This document shows positions 8,402 to 16,891 of a stretch of DNA of 64,000 nt, piece after piece. The notes beneath the pieces are model-generated. The model worked only from the letters and a program-made list of their open reading frames with translations. It was not told the origin of the DNA and made no database searches. A program made the translations under genes and the position numbers. Each line of letters opens with the position of its first letter. The first letter of the stretch is position 1. This DNA comes from Segnochrobactrum spirostomi (GTDB lineage Bacteria; Pseudomonadota; Alphaproteobacteria; Rhizobiales; Segnochrobactraceae), in NCBI RefSeq assembly GCF_009600605.1, contig NZ_VWNA01000001.1:2156501-2220500 (forward strand). Reading direction: 5' to 3'.

Positions 8402-9043
8402 ATGAAAATCGGGATCATCGGCGCAGGCTTCGTGGGCCGTGCCGTCGGCAAGCTCGCCGTTCGCGCGGGCCACCAGGTGATGTTGAGCAATTCGCGCGGG
8501 CCGCAGACGCTGTTCAGCCTGCGCTACGGGATCGGCTGCGAGGTCGGCACCGTCGAGGAGGCGGCGGCGTTCGGCGATATCGTCGTGGTGGCGATCCCGC
8601 TCGCGGCCTTCCGCTCGGTTCCGCCCACCCCGCTCGCGGGCAAGGTCGTGATCGACACGGACAATTATTATCCCCAACGCGACGGCCGCATCCCGGAGCT
8701 CGATGCCGGGACGACGACCACGAGCGAGCTGCTGGCCGAGCACCTGCCGCAATCGCGCATCGTCAAAGCCTTCAACGCCGTCACCATGAACGACCTCGAA
8801 AAGGACGGGCGGCCGGCCGGATCGCCGGATCGCCGCGCCTTGCCGCTCGCAGGCGACGATCCCGAAGGCAAGGCGATCGCCGCGGCGCTCTACGACGAAT
8901 TCGGCTTCGACGCGGTCGATGTCGGGCCGCTCGGCGAAGGCTGGCGGTTCGAGCGCGGCCGGCCCGTCTATTGCGTGCCGCTGACGGCCGCCGCGCTCAA
9001 GGATGCGCTGGCGAAGACGGTTCGGGTGGACCAGCCGGCCTGA
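8402..9043 (+). CDS. NADPH-dependent F420 reductase-like oxidoreductase
   Basis: The 213-aa protein opens with MKIGIIGAGFVGRAVG, a Rossmann dinucleotide-binding motif, and continues with SNSRGPQ, a position that typically contacts the NADPH phosphate in the F420_oxidored family (PF03807). The conserved KAFNAV follows in the second half. Family members in bacteria without F420 are common and are usually annotated only as NAD(P)-binding proteins, so a true F420 role is doubtful here. The start at 8402 places the Rossmann motif at the N-terminus. Divergent LysR gene 7407-8300 is the likely regulator. Confidence 0.8.
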   Translation: MKIGIIGAGFVGRAVGKLAVRAGHQVMLSNSRGPQTLFSLRYGIGCEVGTVEEAAAFGDIVVVAIPLAAFRSVPPTPLAGKVVIDTDNYYPQRDGRIPELDAGTTTTSELLAEHLPQSRIVKAFNAVTMNDLEKDGRPAGSPDRRALPLAGDDPEGKAIAAALYDEFGFDAVDVGPLGEGWRFERGRPVYCVPLTAAALKDALAKTVRVDQPA

Positions 9044-9069
9044 GGTCTGCACCGGCACTGGTCGCCCGT

Positions 9070-10161
9070 TTACGCGAGAACCGCCCCGACCGGGCGCCGG
9101 GGTGAGAATGGACGCGCCGGACCGTAGCCGAAGCGCAGCACGGCGTCGGGGCGAAGCCCCGGCTCCCCGGCGAGCGCGGCGAGGTCCGGCCGCAGCCGCG
9201 CCACCTCCACCGGCTGGTTGACGAAGGCGAGCTTGAGTCCGAGTGCCGTCGCGGTGAGGGCGAAGCGTTGGCAGGCGCGGCCGACGGCGATCCAAGACGC
9301 GCGGTCGGCGGCCGCGCCGAAGAAGATCGCGGCGCCGGCGGAGGAGCGCATCTGCGCGGCATATTTGTCCGCCTCGCCGGCCGCCGTCACGAACAGATCG
9401 AAGGCGAGGTGGCCGAGCGGGTCGGGCAGAACCGGGCTGCCGGCCGCCGCGCCGTAGAGCCCGTCGCCGTGGCGCATCGCGCTCGCCGGGTTGAAGCGCA
9501 GCCAATGCTTCAGTTCGCTCGAGAAGGCCGGATCGCCCATCTGCGCGTCGTTCCCGGCGACGACGAGGTCGCCGAGCCGCGCCATGGCGGACCGCTCCGT
9601 CAGGATGACGCAGCGGACGCCGTCTCCCAGCGCCGCCCGCTGGAGCGCCTCGATCGCGTCGGGAGCGACGGGGCGCCCGTCATAGACCGCCCGGCACGAT
9701 TGTCGGGCCGGGATGGCAGCGGAGAGGGCGTCGGGCCTCGGCTCCCCCACTGTGAAGGTGTAGCGGATCATGCCGTCCGCCCCGGTCTCCAGCACCCCCG
9801 GGCGGCCCGCGGCCGTGCCGGCGCGGGCGAGATTTTCCGCGGCGCAGCCGAGGCTGACGAAGAGGTGGTGATCGTCGGGATCGACCACCGGCGTCGCGCG
9901 GGTCATATCGGGCAGGATGTCGATCGTCCCCGGCCCGACGCGGAAGCGCCACGGCTGGGTGTTGTGTCCGTTCGCGGCGAGCGTCGCGGCGCGGATCAGA
10001 TCGGCGGCGGCCGGGTCCTGCGGCAGCGGCGCCCGCAGCGCCGCCTGATAAAGCCGATAGGCCTCCTGCGACCCGACCGAGGCGCGCCAACCCCAGGCTC
10101 CGCCGGCCCCGATCGCCACGACCCCGCCGGCTGCCGCAAGGAGTACCTCGCGTCTGGTCAT
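9070..10161 (-). CDS. Acg-type nitroreductase-family protein with twin-arginine leader
   Basis: This 363-aa protein belongs to the nitroreductase superfamily, close to the Acg-like group. The conserved GHNTQPWRF at about residues 64-72 is the FMN-binding signature, and the fold appears duplicated in one chain. It begins MTRREVLLAAAGG followed by a hydrophobic stretch, which looks like a Tat signal or membrane anchor; most nitroreductases are cytosolic, so an exported flavoprotein is plausible. AAAGGAG lies at good spacing before the ATG. It is divergent from the ABM gene at 10400. The substrate is unknown. Confidence 0.75.
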   Translation of the reverse strand: MTRREVLLAAAGGVVAIGAGGAWGWRASVGSQEAYRLYQAALRAPLPQDPAAADLIRAATLAANGHNTQPWRFRVGPGTIDILPDMTRATPVVDPDDHHLFVSLGCAAENLARAGTAAGRPGVLETGADGMIRYTFTVGEPRPDALSAAIPARQSCRAVYDGRPVAPDAIEALQRAALGDGVRCVILTERSAMARLGDLVVAGNDAQMGDPAFSSELKHWLRFNPASAMRHGDGLYGAAAGSPVLPDPLGHLAFDLFVTAAGEADKYAAQMRSSAGAAIFFGAAADRASWIAVGRACQRFALTATALGLKLAFVNQPVEVARLRPDLAALAGEPGLRPDAVLRFGYGPARPFSPRRPVGAVLA

Positions 10162-10399
10162 TGCCCATCTCCTTTGCCACGACGATAGACGGGCGCTTGG
10201 AGCCGTCCCTGATCGAGGTCAAGGCACGCCGGGCGCCGCACGAACGGAGACCGCGACCATCGCTGCCCCGAGGGTGGCACGATCGGTCGTGCCTTTGCGT
10301 GAGATCGCGGACGATCGGCGCTATGCTCCCGCGGCCGCGCGACCGAGCGGTGCCGGACCGACCGTCGTCGCGGCCCATTCCCCGACAGGAGACATCACC

Positions 10400-10696
10400 A
10401 TGTCGAACCCCGTGAAGATCATCGCGACGCTGGTGGCCAAGCCCGGCAACGCCGACGCCCTGCGGGCGCTCCTCGACGACCTCGTCGCCGCGAGCCGCAC
10501 CGAGCCGGGCAATCTGCGCTACGATCTGTGGCAGGATTCGGCGGATCCGAACCGCTTCGTGGTCGACGAGCTCTATCGGGACGACGCGGCCGTCGCGGCG
10601 CACCGGGCGAGCCCGCACTTCCAGACCTACGGGCCGAAGATCGGAGACCTCGCCGAGCTCGGCCTTCTGGTTCTCAACCCCGTCGCGCTCGCCTGA
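10400..10696 (+). CDS. Quinol monooxygenase-like protein (ABM domain)
   Basis: The 98-aa protein is a single antibiotic-biosynthesis-monooxygenase domain (PF03992) of the ferredoxin-like YgiN type. Typical features are KPGNADALRALL, EPGNLRYDLWQD and HRASPHFQTY. Such proteins act as small cofactor-free oxygenases on quinols or related aromatics. An AGGAG precedes the ATG at 10400; the frame is open further upstream, but that part is promoter-like. The WYL regulator gene starts 22 bp after its stop, so the two are probably cotranscribed. Confidence 0.88.
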   Translation: MSNPVKIIATLVAKPGNADALRALLDDLVAASRTEPGNLRYDLWQDSADPNRFVVDELYRDDAAVAAHRASPHFQTYGPKIGDLAELGLLVLNPVALA

Positions 10697-10718
10697 GGCG
10701 GGCGCTCCCGTCAGGCTC

Positions 10719-11414
10719 ATGTCGCGGTCCGAGCGGCTCTTCGATCTCCTCCAGGCGCTGCGGCGCCACCGGCGGCCGGTCAGCGGGCGGCAGCTCGCGG
10801 ACGAGATGGGCGTGAGCCTGCGCACCCTCTATCGCGACATCTCGAGCCTCCAGGCCCAGGGGGCGACGATCGAAGGGGAGCCCGGCGTCGGCTACGTGCT
10901 GAAGCCGGGCTTTCTGCTGCCGCCGCTGATGTTTCCGCCGGAGGAGATCGAGGCGCTGGTGCTCGGGTCGCGCTGGGTGGCGGAGCGCGCGGACGATCGG
11001 CTCGGCGAGGCGGCGCGCAGCGCGCTCGCCCGGATCGCGGCGATCCTGCCCGCGGATCTCCGCGACGAGCTCGACGCCTCCACCCTGCTCGTCGCCTCGG
11101 GCGGCGAACGCCCCGTGCATGCGGTCGATCCGGCGCTCCTGCGCAAGGCGATCCGCATCGAGCGCAAGGTCTCACTCGCTTATTGCGACGGCGCGGGGGC
11201 GCACACCGAGCGCGTCGTCTGGCCCTTCGCCCTCGCCTTCTTCGAGCAGGTCCGCGTCCTCCTCGCCTGGTGCGAGCTGCGCCAGGATTTCCGCGCCTTC
11301 CGCACCGACCGCGTCGGCGAAGCCGTGGTGCTCGAAGCCCGCTATCCGCGGCGCCGGCAGGCTCTCTTCAAGGCGTGGCGCGAGCAGCAGGAGATACGCC
11401 GCCGGATGGGATGA
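10719..11414 (+). CDS. WYL-domain HTH regulator (YafY family)
   Basis: The 231-aa protein has an N-terminal DeoR-like helix-turn-helix (PVSGRQLADEMGVSLRTLYRDI) and a C-terminal WYL domain, which begins around residue 140 and includes the segment VWPFALAFFEQVRVLLAW. WYL domains bind small ligands or nucleic acid and modulate the attached regulator. It lies between the ABM monooxygenase and the VOC gene on the same strand. YafY-type regulators next to VOC proteins are a familiar arrangement in Proteobacteria, and one or both neighbours are the likely targets. Confidence 0.88.
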   Translation: MSRSERLFDLLQALRRHRRPVSGRQLADEMGVSLRTLYRDISSLQAQGATIEGEPGVGYVLKPGFLLPPLMFPPEEIEALVLGSRWVAERADDRLGEAARSALARIAAILPADLRDELDASTLLVASGGERPVHAVDPALLRKAIRIERKVSLAYCDGAGAHTERVVWPFALAFFEQVRVLLAWCELRQDFRAFRTDRVGEAVVLEARYPRRRQALFKAWREQQEIRRRMG

Positions 11415-11489
11415 AGCGATGATGCTGACGGAAATTGGCAGCATCGGCTCGTAAGGTCTCCCCGCCCCAAGACACGGCAGGAGCCTTCG

Positions 11490-11864
11490 ATGTTCGCCCC
11501 CAGCGCCCTTCTTCTTCCCGTCGCCGACCCGTCGGCCAGCGCCCGATTCTATGCCGAGATTCTCGGCCTCGCCCCCGTGGAGGCGAGCCCGACCTTCGTG
11601 CTGTTCGTGCTTCCCTCGGGCCTCGCGCTCGGGCTTTGGGACAAGGCGGGCGTCGTCCCGGCGCCCACTGCCGCCGCCGGGTGCCTCGAGATCGGCTTCA
11701 AGGTGGCGAACGGCGCGGGCGTCGACGCCGCCCACGCGGATTGGCGGGCGAAGGGCTGCATGATCGCTCTCGCGCCGACCGATCTCGATTTTGGCCGCAG
11801 CTTCGTGGCGCTCGATCCCGACGGCCATCGGCTGCGGGTCTATGCCCTCTACGAGGAGGTCTGA
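11490..11864 (+). CDS. VOC-superfamily (glyoxalase-like) protein
   Basis: The 124-aa product is a single vicinal-oxygen-chelate protein. It shows paired beta-alpha-beta-beta-beta modules, with PVADPSASARFYAEILGL at the start and FVALDPDGHRLRVYAL at the end. Members of this size act as glyoxalases, dioxygenases or drug-binding proteins, and sequence alone does not separate them. It has AGGAG before the ATG and follows the WYL regulator by 75 bp. The gene converges with the minus-strand gene that ends 19 bp downstream. Confidence 0.85.
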   Translation: MFAPSALLLPVADPSASARFYAEILGLAPVEASPTFVLFVLPSGLALGLWDKAGVVPAPTAAAGCLEIGFKVANGAGVDAAHADWRAKGCMIALAPTDLDFGRSFVALDPDGHRLRVYALYEEV

Positions 11865-11883
11865 GTCCCTCCCTTCGTCGCGA

Positions 11884-12879
11884 TTACCCCTGCACGCCGT
11901 CTTCGAAGGCGGCGATGAAGGCGGCGAACAGCACGATATAGGCGCGGGTCACGACGGAGCGCAGCGCCGGGCCGGGGAGGTAGCCGCCCCGGGCGCGCGA
12001 CAGTGTGGCGAGCCCGAGGCTCTCGGCCTGACGCAGGATGTCCGAGACATGGGGCCGGGAAACCACGAACTGGGCCGCGAGAGCCTGGATCGAGACCGGC
12101 CCGTCGGAGTTCGTCAACAGCGAGGCGAGAATGGCGAACCCGGCATCGCGCTCGATGACCGGGGCGATCTCGGGGGCGAGATGCAGCGCCCGCATGCCCG
12201 CGCGAAAGCGGAGCATGATGGCCCGCGTGCAGGGGCCGAACAGCACCGCGTCGGGGACATCGACGGCCGCCGCCGCGGTCTCCGGCATGATGTGGCGGAT
12301 CGCCCCGAAAAGCGTCTCCCAGCGCTCCCGATGGAGCGAGAGCAGCGTCTCCGTCGGCGCGAGCGGGCGCTCGCGGCGATCGCCCCCTGCCACCGGTTCG
12401 ACGAGCTTGCCGAAGCGCATCGCGGCGAGAACGGCAGTCGCGCGGCCGGGGCTGCACAGGTCGCAGGCGACCGCGTCGCGGCGAAGCTGCGCCGCGGTGA
12501 AGCCTCGCCCGGCATTCTCGTTGAAATGCAGATCGAGGATCATCATCGAGATCATCTGACGACCGCGGTCGTTCAGCACCCGGTTGCGGATCCAGCTTCC
12601 TTGGAAATTGCGCACCGCCTGGGCGGAGGCGGCGTCGACCGCGAGCGGCAGCTTGGGATGATTTGCGACCGCGAGCACTCGCTCGCGACCGAGCAGTTCG
12701 AACACGGTCGAGCTGCCGGGAAAATCCTCGATCCCGCGTTCAGGCTCGATGCCATCGCCGGTTGACTCGACGATAGTCCGGTTCTGACCAAAAACTTGCA
12801 TTGTCGTACTGGACGGTTCGGTGGCACGAATCGGTCGGTAAGCCGGGAGGCGCGTACGGTCCAACCAGACTTCGCGCAT
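11884..12879 (-). CDS. Protein with two winged-helix-like segments, unknown role
   Basis: This 331-aa protein has no family I can name. Residues about 100-155 form a winged-helix-like unit (MISMMILDLHFNE, then a helix-turn-helix around LCSPGRATAVLAAMRF), and a second one lies near residues 255-300 (SIQALAAQFVVSRPHVSDIL). This suggests a DNA-binding regulator with tandem helix-turn-helix domains. A hydrophobic helix ends the protein. The ATG at 12879 has GGCGGAG close upstream; a Met at residue 27 is an alternative. It is divergent from nothing obvious and lies 117 bp downstream of the ureohydrolase gene on the same strand. Confidence 0.65.
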   Translation of the reverse strand: MREVWLDRTRLPAYRPIRATEPSSTTMQVFGQNRTIVESTGDGIEPERGIEDFPGSSTVFELLGRERVLAVANHPKLPLAVDAASAQAVRNFQGSWIRNRVLNDRGRQMISMMILDLHFNENAGRGFTAAQLRRDAVACDLCSPGRATAVLAAMRFGKLVEPVAGGDRRERPLAPTETLLSLHRERWETLFGAIRHIMPETAAAAVDVPDAVLFGPCTRAIMLRFRAGMRALHLAPEIAPVIERDAGFAILASLLTNSDGPVSIQALAAQFVVSRPHVSDILRQAESLGLATLSRARGGYLPGPALRSVVTRAYIVLFAAFIAAFEDGVQG

Positions 12880-12996
12880 CGCTCCGCCATTGGCAAGCCT
12901 CGCTTGGGCTCGCGAGCGCTTCTTTTTGACTGCGCTCGCCCCCGTGCCGTCCTGCCTTGCGTCGCGATGCCGGCGGCAAAGGCTGCCCCCGAAATC

Positions 12997-13932
12997 CTAA
13001 GACGCACTCAGTGCCGCGCCGATCGCGATGAGGGCGAGACGGCCCGCCGTAATCGCCGAGATCCGGTTGGCGAGGTCGAACGACGGCGCGAGTTCGACGA
13101 TGTCGAGCCCCACGAGCGGGCCGCTGCGGGCGAGGGTCTTCAGGATTGGAACAACCTGCTCCAAGCGCAGGCCGCCCGGCGCCGGCCCCGCCACGCCCGG
13201 GATCACCGACGGATCGAAGCCGTCCAAATCGACCGTGAGATAGAACGGCCCCTTGCCCTCGAGCGTGGCGAGGACGGGGCCGAGCCCGTGTTCGTGCACC
13301 GCGTCGGCGGTGAAGAGCTGAGCGCCCCAGCGGGTCGCGGCCTCGACTTCGCCGGCGCGTGCGCTGCCGGTTCCCCGCAGGCCGATCTGGGTCATGCCGC
13401 TGATCCAGGGCAGTTCGGAGGCGCGCCGCATCGGGCTGCTATAGCCGAGCCGCGCGCCGCGCACCTCGTCGCGCCAGTCGAGGTGGGCGTCGATCTGCAC
13501 CACATGGACGGGTCGGCCGACCGCCTCGAGGGCATGAACGGCGGGAATCGTCACGCCGTGATCGCCGCCGAGAATGACGCTGAGCGTCGCGGTGCGGAAT
13601 TGCCGGGCGAGGGTCGCGACGCAAGTGTCGAAATAGGGGCGGAAACCGTCGTCCCCAAGCACCAGATTGCCGCCGTCGCGGCCGCCGTTCGGGAGAACGG
13701 CGCGCAAGGGCCCGCCGAGGTGGAAGTCCCAATGATCCGCGCCGTCCCAGAACTGGTGCGATTGGCCGCGGATGGCGTCCGGCCCGGAGGCCTGATCGTT
13801 CGGCTGCGGCTCGCCGGAATAGGGCTCGCTGGCGGTGACGCCGAGGATGGCGGCGGGCACCGGTGTCCATCGCGCCGGGTCGGTGTCGACCGTCCAGTCA
13901 ATGAAGGGGCGAGCGGGTGCGACGAGCGGCAT
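12997..13932 (-). CDS. Ureohydrolase (agmatinase/arginase family)
   Basis: This 311-aa protein is a binuclear-manganese ureohydrolase. The metal-ligand motifs are all present: GGDHG at 122-126, DAHLD at 148-152 and DLDGFDPS at 235-242. The family hydrolyses guanidino compounds such as agmatine, arginine or guanidinobutyrate to urea and an amine; without pathway neighbours I cannot say which. The sequence lies nearer the agmatinase (SpeB-like) branch. GGAGGAG precedes the ATG. The divergent XRE gene, with a palindrome at its start codon, may regulate it. Confidence 0.88.
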   Translation of the reverse strand: MPLVAPARPFIDWTVDTDPARWTPVPAAILGVTASEPYSGEPQPNDQASGPDAIRGQSHQFWDGADHWDFHLGGPLRAVLPNGGRDGGNLVLGDDGFRPYFDTCVATLARQFRTATLSVILGGDHGVTIPAVHALEAVGRPVHVVQIDAHLDWRDEVRGARLGYSSPMRRASELPWISGMTQIGLRGTGSARAGEVEAATRWGAQLFTADAVHEHGLGPVLATLEGKGPFYLTVDLDGFDPSVIPGVAGPAPGGLRLEQVVPILKTLARSGPLVGLDIVELAPSFDLANRISAITAGRLALIAIGAALSAS

Positions 13933-14174
13933 CGAAATCTCCTCCGGTTCGCGCCGAACTTAGACGATTGTCGCCCCGCGCGCAGGGTGGGCGACCTCAG
14001 GCGCAGAGCCGCGGCGCGGATGAGACGGCGAACGGCGCCCGGACGCGACGAGCGCCGGGTCCGAAGGCCAGGCGGAAGGTCTTGCCGGTCCTGACGAAGA
14101 GGCGCATGCCCGCCGGCCTTTTGGGCTAGAATTGGATTCATGGTCCCCACTCTGGGGTCCGAATAACCGGGAGA

Positions 14175-14188
14175 TCATACCGGTATGA
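14175..14188. promoter_or_regulatory. 14-bp palindrome overlapping a start codon
   Basis: TCATACCGGTATGA is a perfect palindrome whose right half contains the ATG of the XRE gene (14185-14187). It also lies in the intergenic region shared with the divergent ureohydrolase gene. An operator at this spot would let the XRE protein block its own transcription or translation initiation. Confidence 0.55.
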
Positions 14189-15072
14189 ACATCACCATGA
14201 AGCCGGATGTCGCCGGCCTCGGCGGTTTTCTGCGCGATCGGCGTGCCCGTCTCGTCCCCGATGCGGGTCTCGCCGGACGCCGGCGCACGCCGGGTCTGCG
14301 GCGCGAGGAAGTGGCGGCGCGGGCCGGGGTCAGCGTCACCTGGTACACGTGGCTCGAGCAGGGCCGTGGCGGTCCTCCGTCCGACGAAGTGCTGGAGCGG
14401 CTCGCCCGGGCCCTCGAACTTGATGCGGCGGGGCGTGAGGCGCTCTTTCTGCTCGCCCGCCAACGGCCGCCGCCGATCGAGCCGGCGCCGTCCTCACCCG
14501 TCACTCCCGCGGTTCAGCGGGTTCTCGACGGCCTCGCCACCAGCCCGGCCTTCGTCAAGACCGCGGCCTGGGACGTCGTCGCCTGGAATGCGGCCGCCTG
14601 CGTGGTGTTCGGCGATTACGACGCGATTCCCCCGGCCGAGCGCAACGGCCTGCGCCGTCTGTTCGGCGACCCCGCGCACCGCGCCCGCCTGCCCGACTGG
14701 GAGGAGATCGCCCGCTTCGCCGCGGGCGTGCTGCGGCTCGACGTGACGCGGGGGTTCCCCGACGCCATCGCCCTCGCCGCCGAACTGCTGGAAACGAGCG
14801 CGGAGTTCCGCCGCGTCTGGGCGGCAGGCGAGGTGCGGACCCAGGGCAGCGGCCTCAAGCGCATGCTGCTCCCGGGGGGCGGGCTCGTCACCTTCGATTA
14901 CGCGACCTTCGCCGTCGACGGCGGCCCCGGCCTCTCGATGATGGTATTCTCGCCGCTCTCCGAGACGGACGCGCGCACCATCGCCGACCTCGTCGCCCGA
15001 CGAGCCGAACAGGCGGCGACGGATCCCCGTGCTCAGGCCCAGGCCGGATCAACCCAGCCGTTCTCGTCATAA
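14185..15072 (+). CDS. XRE-family regulator with MmyB-like ligand domain
   Basis: The 295-aa protein has an N-terminal helix-turn-helix (RREEVAARAGVSVTWYTWLEQGR) preceded by the RRRTPGLRREE pattern typical of the MmyB/MLTR group. The C-terminal domain (about residues 105-275) is the PAS-like MmyB ligand-binding fold that may bind fatty acids. In actinobacteria and rhizobia such regulators often neighbour short-chain dehydrogenases. A downstream Met at 14197 is an alternative start. The 3' end overlaps the convergent HpaB-type gene by 40 bp. Confidence 0.85.
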   Translation: MNITMKPDVAGLGGFLRDRRARLVPDAGLAGRRRTPGLRREEVAARAGVSVTWYTWLEQGRGGPPSDEVLERLARALELDAAGREALFLLARQRPPPIEPAPSSPVTPAVQRVLDGLATSPAFVKTAAWDVVAWNAAACVVFGDYDAIPPAERNGLRRLFGDPAHRARLPDWEEIARFAAGVLRLDVTRGFPDAIALAAELLETSAEFRRVWAAGEVRTQGSGLKRMLLPGGGLVTFDYATFAVDGGPGLSMMVFSPLSETDARTIADLVARRAEQAATDPRAQAQAGSTQPFSS

Positions 15073-16565
15073 TCGGCGAGGCAGCGGTCGACGAGACCGT
15101 CCATCTCGGCGAACGAGCCGTCGAAACGTGCGATCGACTGGAGGCGCAACTTCACCTCCTCGTGGTTGCCGAGATAATTGCGCTCGTAGAGCTCGTGCCG
15201 ACCGCCGAACTCGCTGCCGACTGCGTCCCAGAGCAGCTTCATGATCTTGATCCGCTGACGGTGATCGATGCCGTTCGAGCCGCGGACATAGCGGGCGAGG
15301 TAGGGCTCGATCTCGGAATTGTCGAAATCGCGCGAGGTCGAGGGCATGTAGATCAGAGCCGAGGCGACGATCTTGTGCACGATCTCCTTCACCCGTCCGT
15401 AGGCGTCGGGGGCGAGCGCCCGGTAGGCGAGGGCGGCTTGGAGATTCGGCAGCATGGCGCCGCCCGCAAACTGGGTCGGACAGGCTGCCATGGCATTGCT
15501 CAGCGACCAGAACAGATGGCGGTAGGCGATGACCTCGCCGAGCATCACCTGGTTGCCGCGGAACTCGTCGCCGCTTGTGGCGTGCAAGGCCTTCGAGATC
15601 AGGCCGGCCATGAAATCGAGCTTCACCGCGAGCCGCGTGCAGCCATGGAAGGCCATGCCCTGCATGAAGCCGGCGGCGAGCGGAAAGTCCGGCGGCAGGC
15701 TCTCGGTGCGGTAGACGAGGACGTTCTCCCACGGGATGAAGACGCGGTCGAACACGATGATCGCATCGTTCTCGTCGAACCGAGAGGCGAGCGGGAAATC
15801 GAACGGCGTGCCGGTGGCCTTCGCCTGCTGTTCGTAGGAATTGCGGCAGAACAGCTTCAACCCTGGCGCGTCGATGGCGGCGAAGAACATCATCGTCAGG
15901 CTCGCCACCCCGTTGTCGACCGGGCCGTGGTGCTGCAGGAAGGCATAGTGCGAGGTGGCGGCGGACGTCGCCACCACCTTGGCGCCGGAGACGCGGATGC
16001 CCGCGTCCGTCTCTTCATCGACGTGGAGATAGACCTCGCGCGTCTCGCTCGGCGGCCGCGCCCGGTCCACCGGCGGATTGACGAGCGCATGGCTGACGAA
16101 CAGGACCTCGTCCTGGACCCGCTGGTACCAAGCCCGGGCGTTCTCGGCGAACGGGCCGTAATAATCGGCGTTTGGGCCGAGTGTGTTGATGATCGAGGCC
16201 TTGTAGTCCGGCGTGCGCCCCATCCAGCCGTAGGTCATGCGCGCCCAGCCGCCGATCGCGCGCTGCTGTCCTTCGAGATCGGCGACCGAGGACGCGGAGC
16301 GGAACGAGCGATGGGTAAATCCCCCATTGGGGGTATCGGTCGGGCAGGTGAGATCGCCGGCCGTCTCCGGCGCGTGAAGCGCATCATAGAGCCGGGCGAG
16401 AGAACGGGCCGAGTTTCGGAAACCCGGGTGTTCTGTTACGTCGCCGACCCGCTGCCCATAGATGAAGACATTGCGATCGTCTCGCAGGCTCTCGAGATAG
16501 CCCGCGCCCGTGAACGGGGCGATGCGATCGACCGGCTCCGCAAGAGCCGCTTGGATATTCAGCAT
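15033..16565 (-). CDS. HpaB-family flavin-dependent aromatic monooxygenase
   Basis: The 510-aa product matches the large oxygenase component of the 4-hydroxyphenylacetate 3-monooxygenase family. It begins GAGYLESLRDDRNVFIYG and shows the conserved HALVNPPVDR and FDRVFIPWENVL regions. Such enzymes use FADH2 from a separate reductase (HpaC) to hydroxylate phenolic substrates; no reductase gene lies in the window. I chose the ATG at 16565 over 16604 because GGGGG is well placed and the leader is unlike the family. Substrates in this family also include chlorophenols and pyrroles, so 4-hydroxyphenylacetate is not certain. Confidence 0.85.
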   Translation of the reverse strand: MLNIQAALAEPVDRIAPFTGAGYLESLRDDRNVFIYGQRVGDVTEHPGFRNSARSLARLYDALHAPETAGDLTCPTDTPNGGFTHRSFRSASSVADLEGQQRAIGGWARMTYGWMGRTPDYKASIINTLGPNADYYGPFAENARAWYQRVQDEVLFVSHALVNPPVDRARPPSETREVYLHVDEETDAGIRVSGAKVVATSAATSHYAFLQHHGPVDNGVASLTMMFFAAIDAPGLKLFCRNSYEQQAKATGTPFDFPLASRFDENDAIIVFDRVFIPWENVLVYRTESLPPDFPLAAGFMQGMAFHGCTRLAVKLDFMAGLISKALHATSGDEFRGNQVMLGEVIAYRHLFWSLSNAMAACPTQFAGGAMLPNLQAALAYRALAPDAYGRVKEIVHKIVASALIYMPSTSRDFDNSEIEPYLARYVRGSNGIDHRQRIKIMKLLWDAVGSEFGGRHELYERNYLGNHEEVKLRLQSIARFDGSFAEMDGLVDRCLADYDENGWVDPAWA

Positions 16566-16833
16566 CGTCTGCCCCCAGATCTCCGCGGAGGCGCGCGAGC
16601 ACACCGAATTTCGAGGCGCACGAAGAGACGACGCGCTTCGACTTAGGCGGTCAACGGCTCAATACGGCACCTCATGCGGCGGGACACTAGAACGCCGATG
16701 GGGCGCGGGGAATGATGAAGTTTGGGTCGATCTCGCCCGCGGCCGAATTCATGCGGTGGGACGGTCGCGATCATCGACCGGCCGCGCGTGCCGGGGAACC
16801 TGCAGGGGGCGGGCCGGGGAGGCAGTTCGAACG

Positions 16834-16860
16834 AAAAGGCCCGGCGTACGGCCGGGCCCT
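16834..16860 (-). terminator. Rho-independent terminator of dctA
   Basis: On the minus strand GGCCCGGC pairs with GCCGGGCC across a 5-base loop and is followed by TTTT. It lies 34 bp after the dctA stop codon. Confidence 0.8.
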
Positions 16861-16891
16861 TGGTCGATCCGTGCGCGGGTCGCGACGCCGC

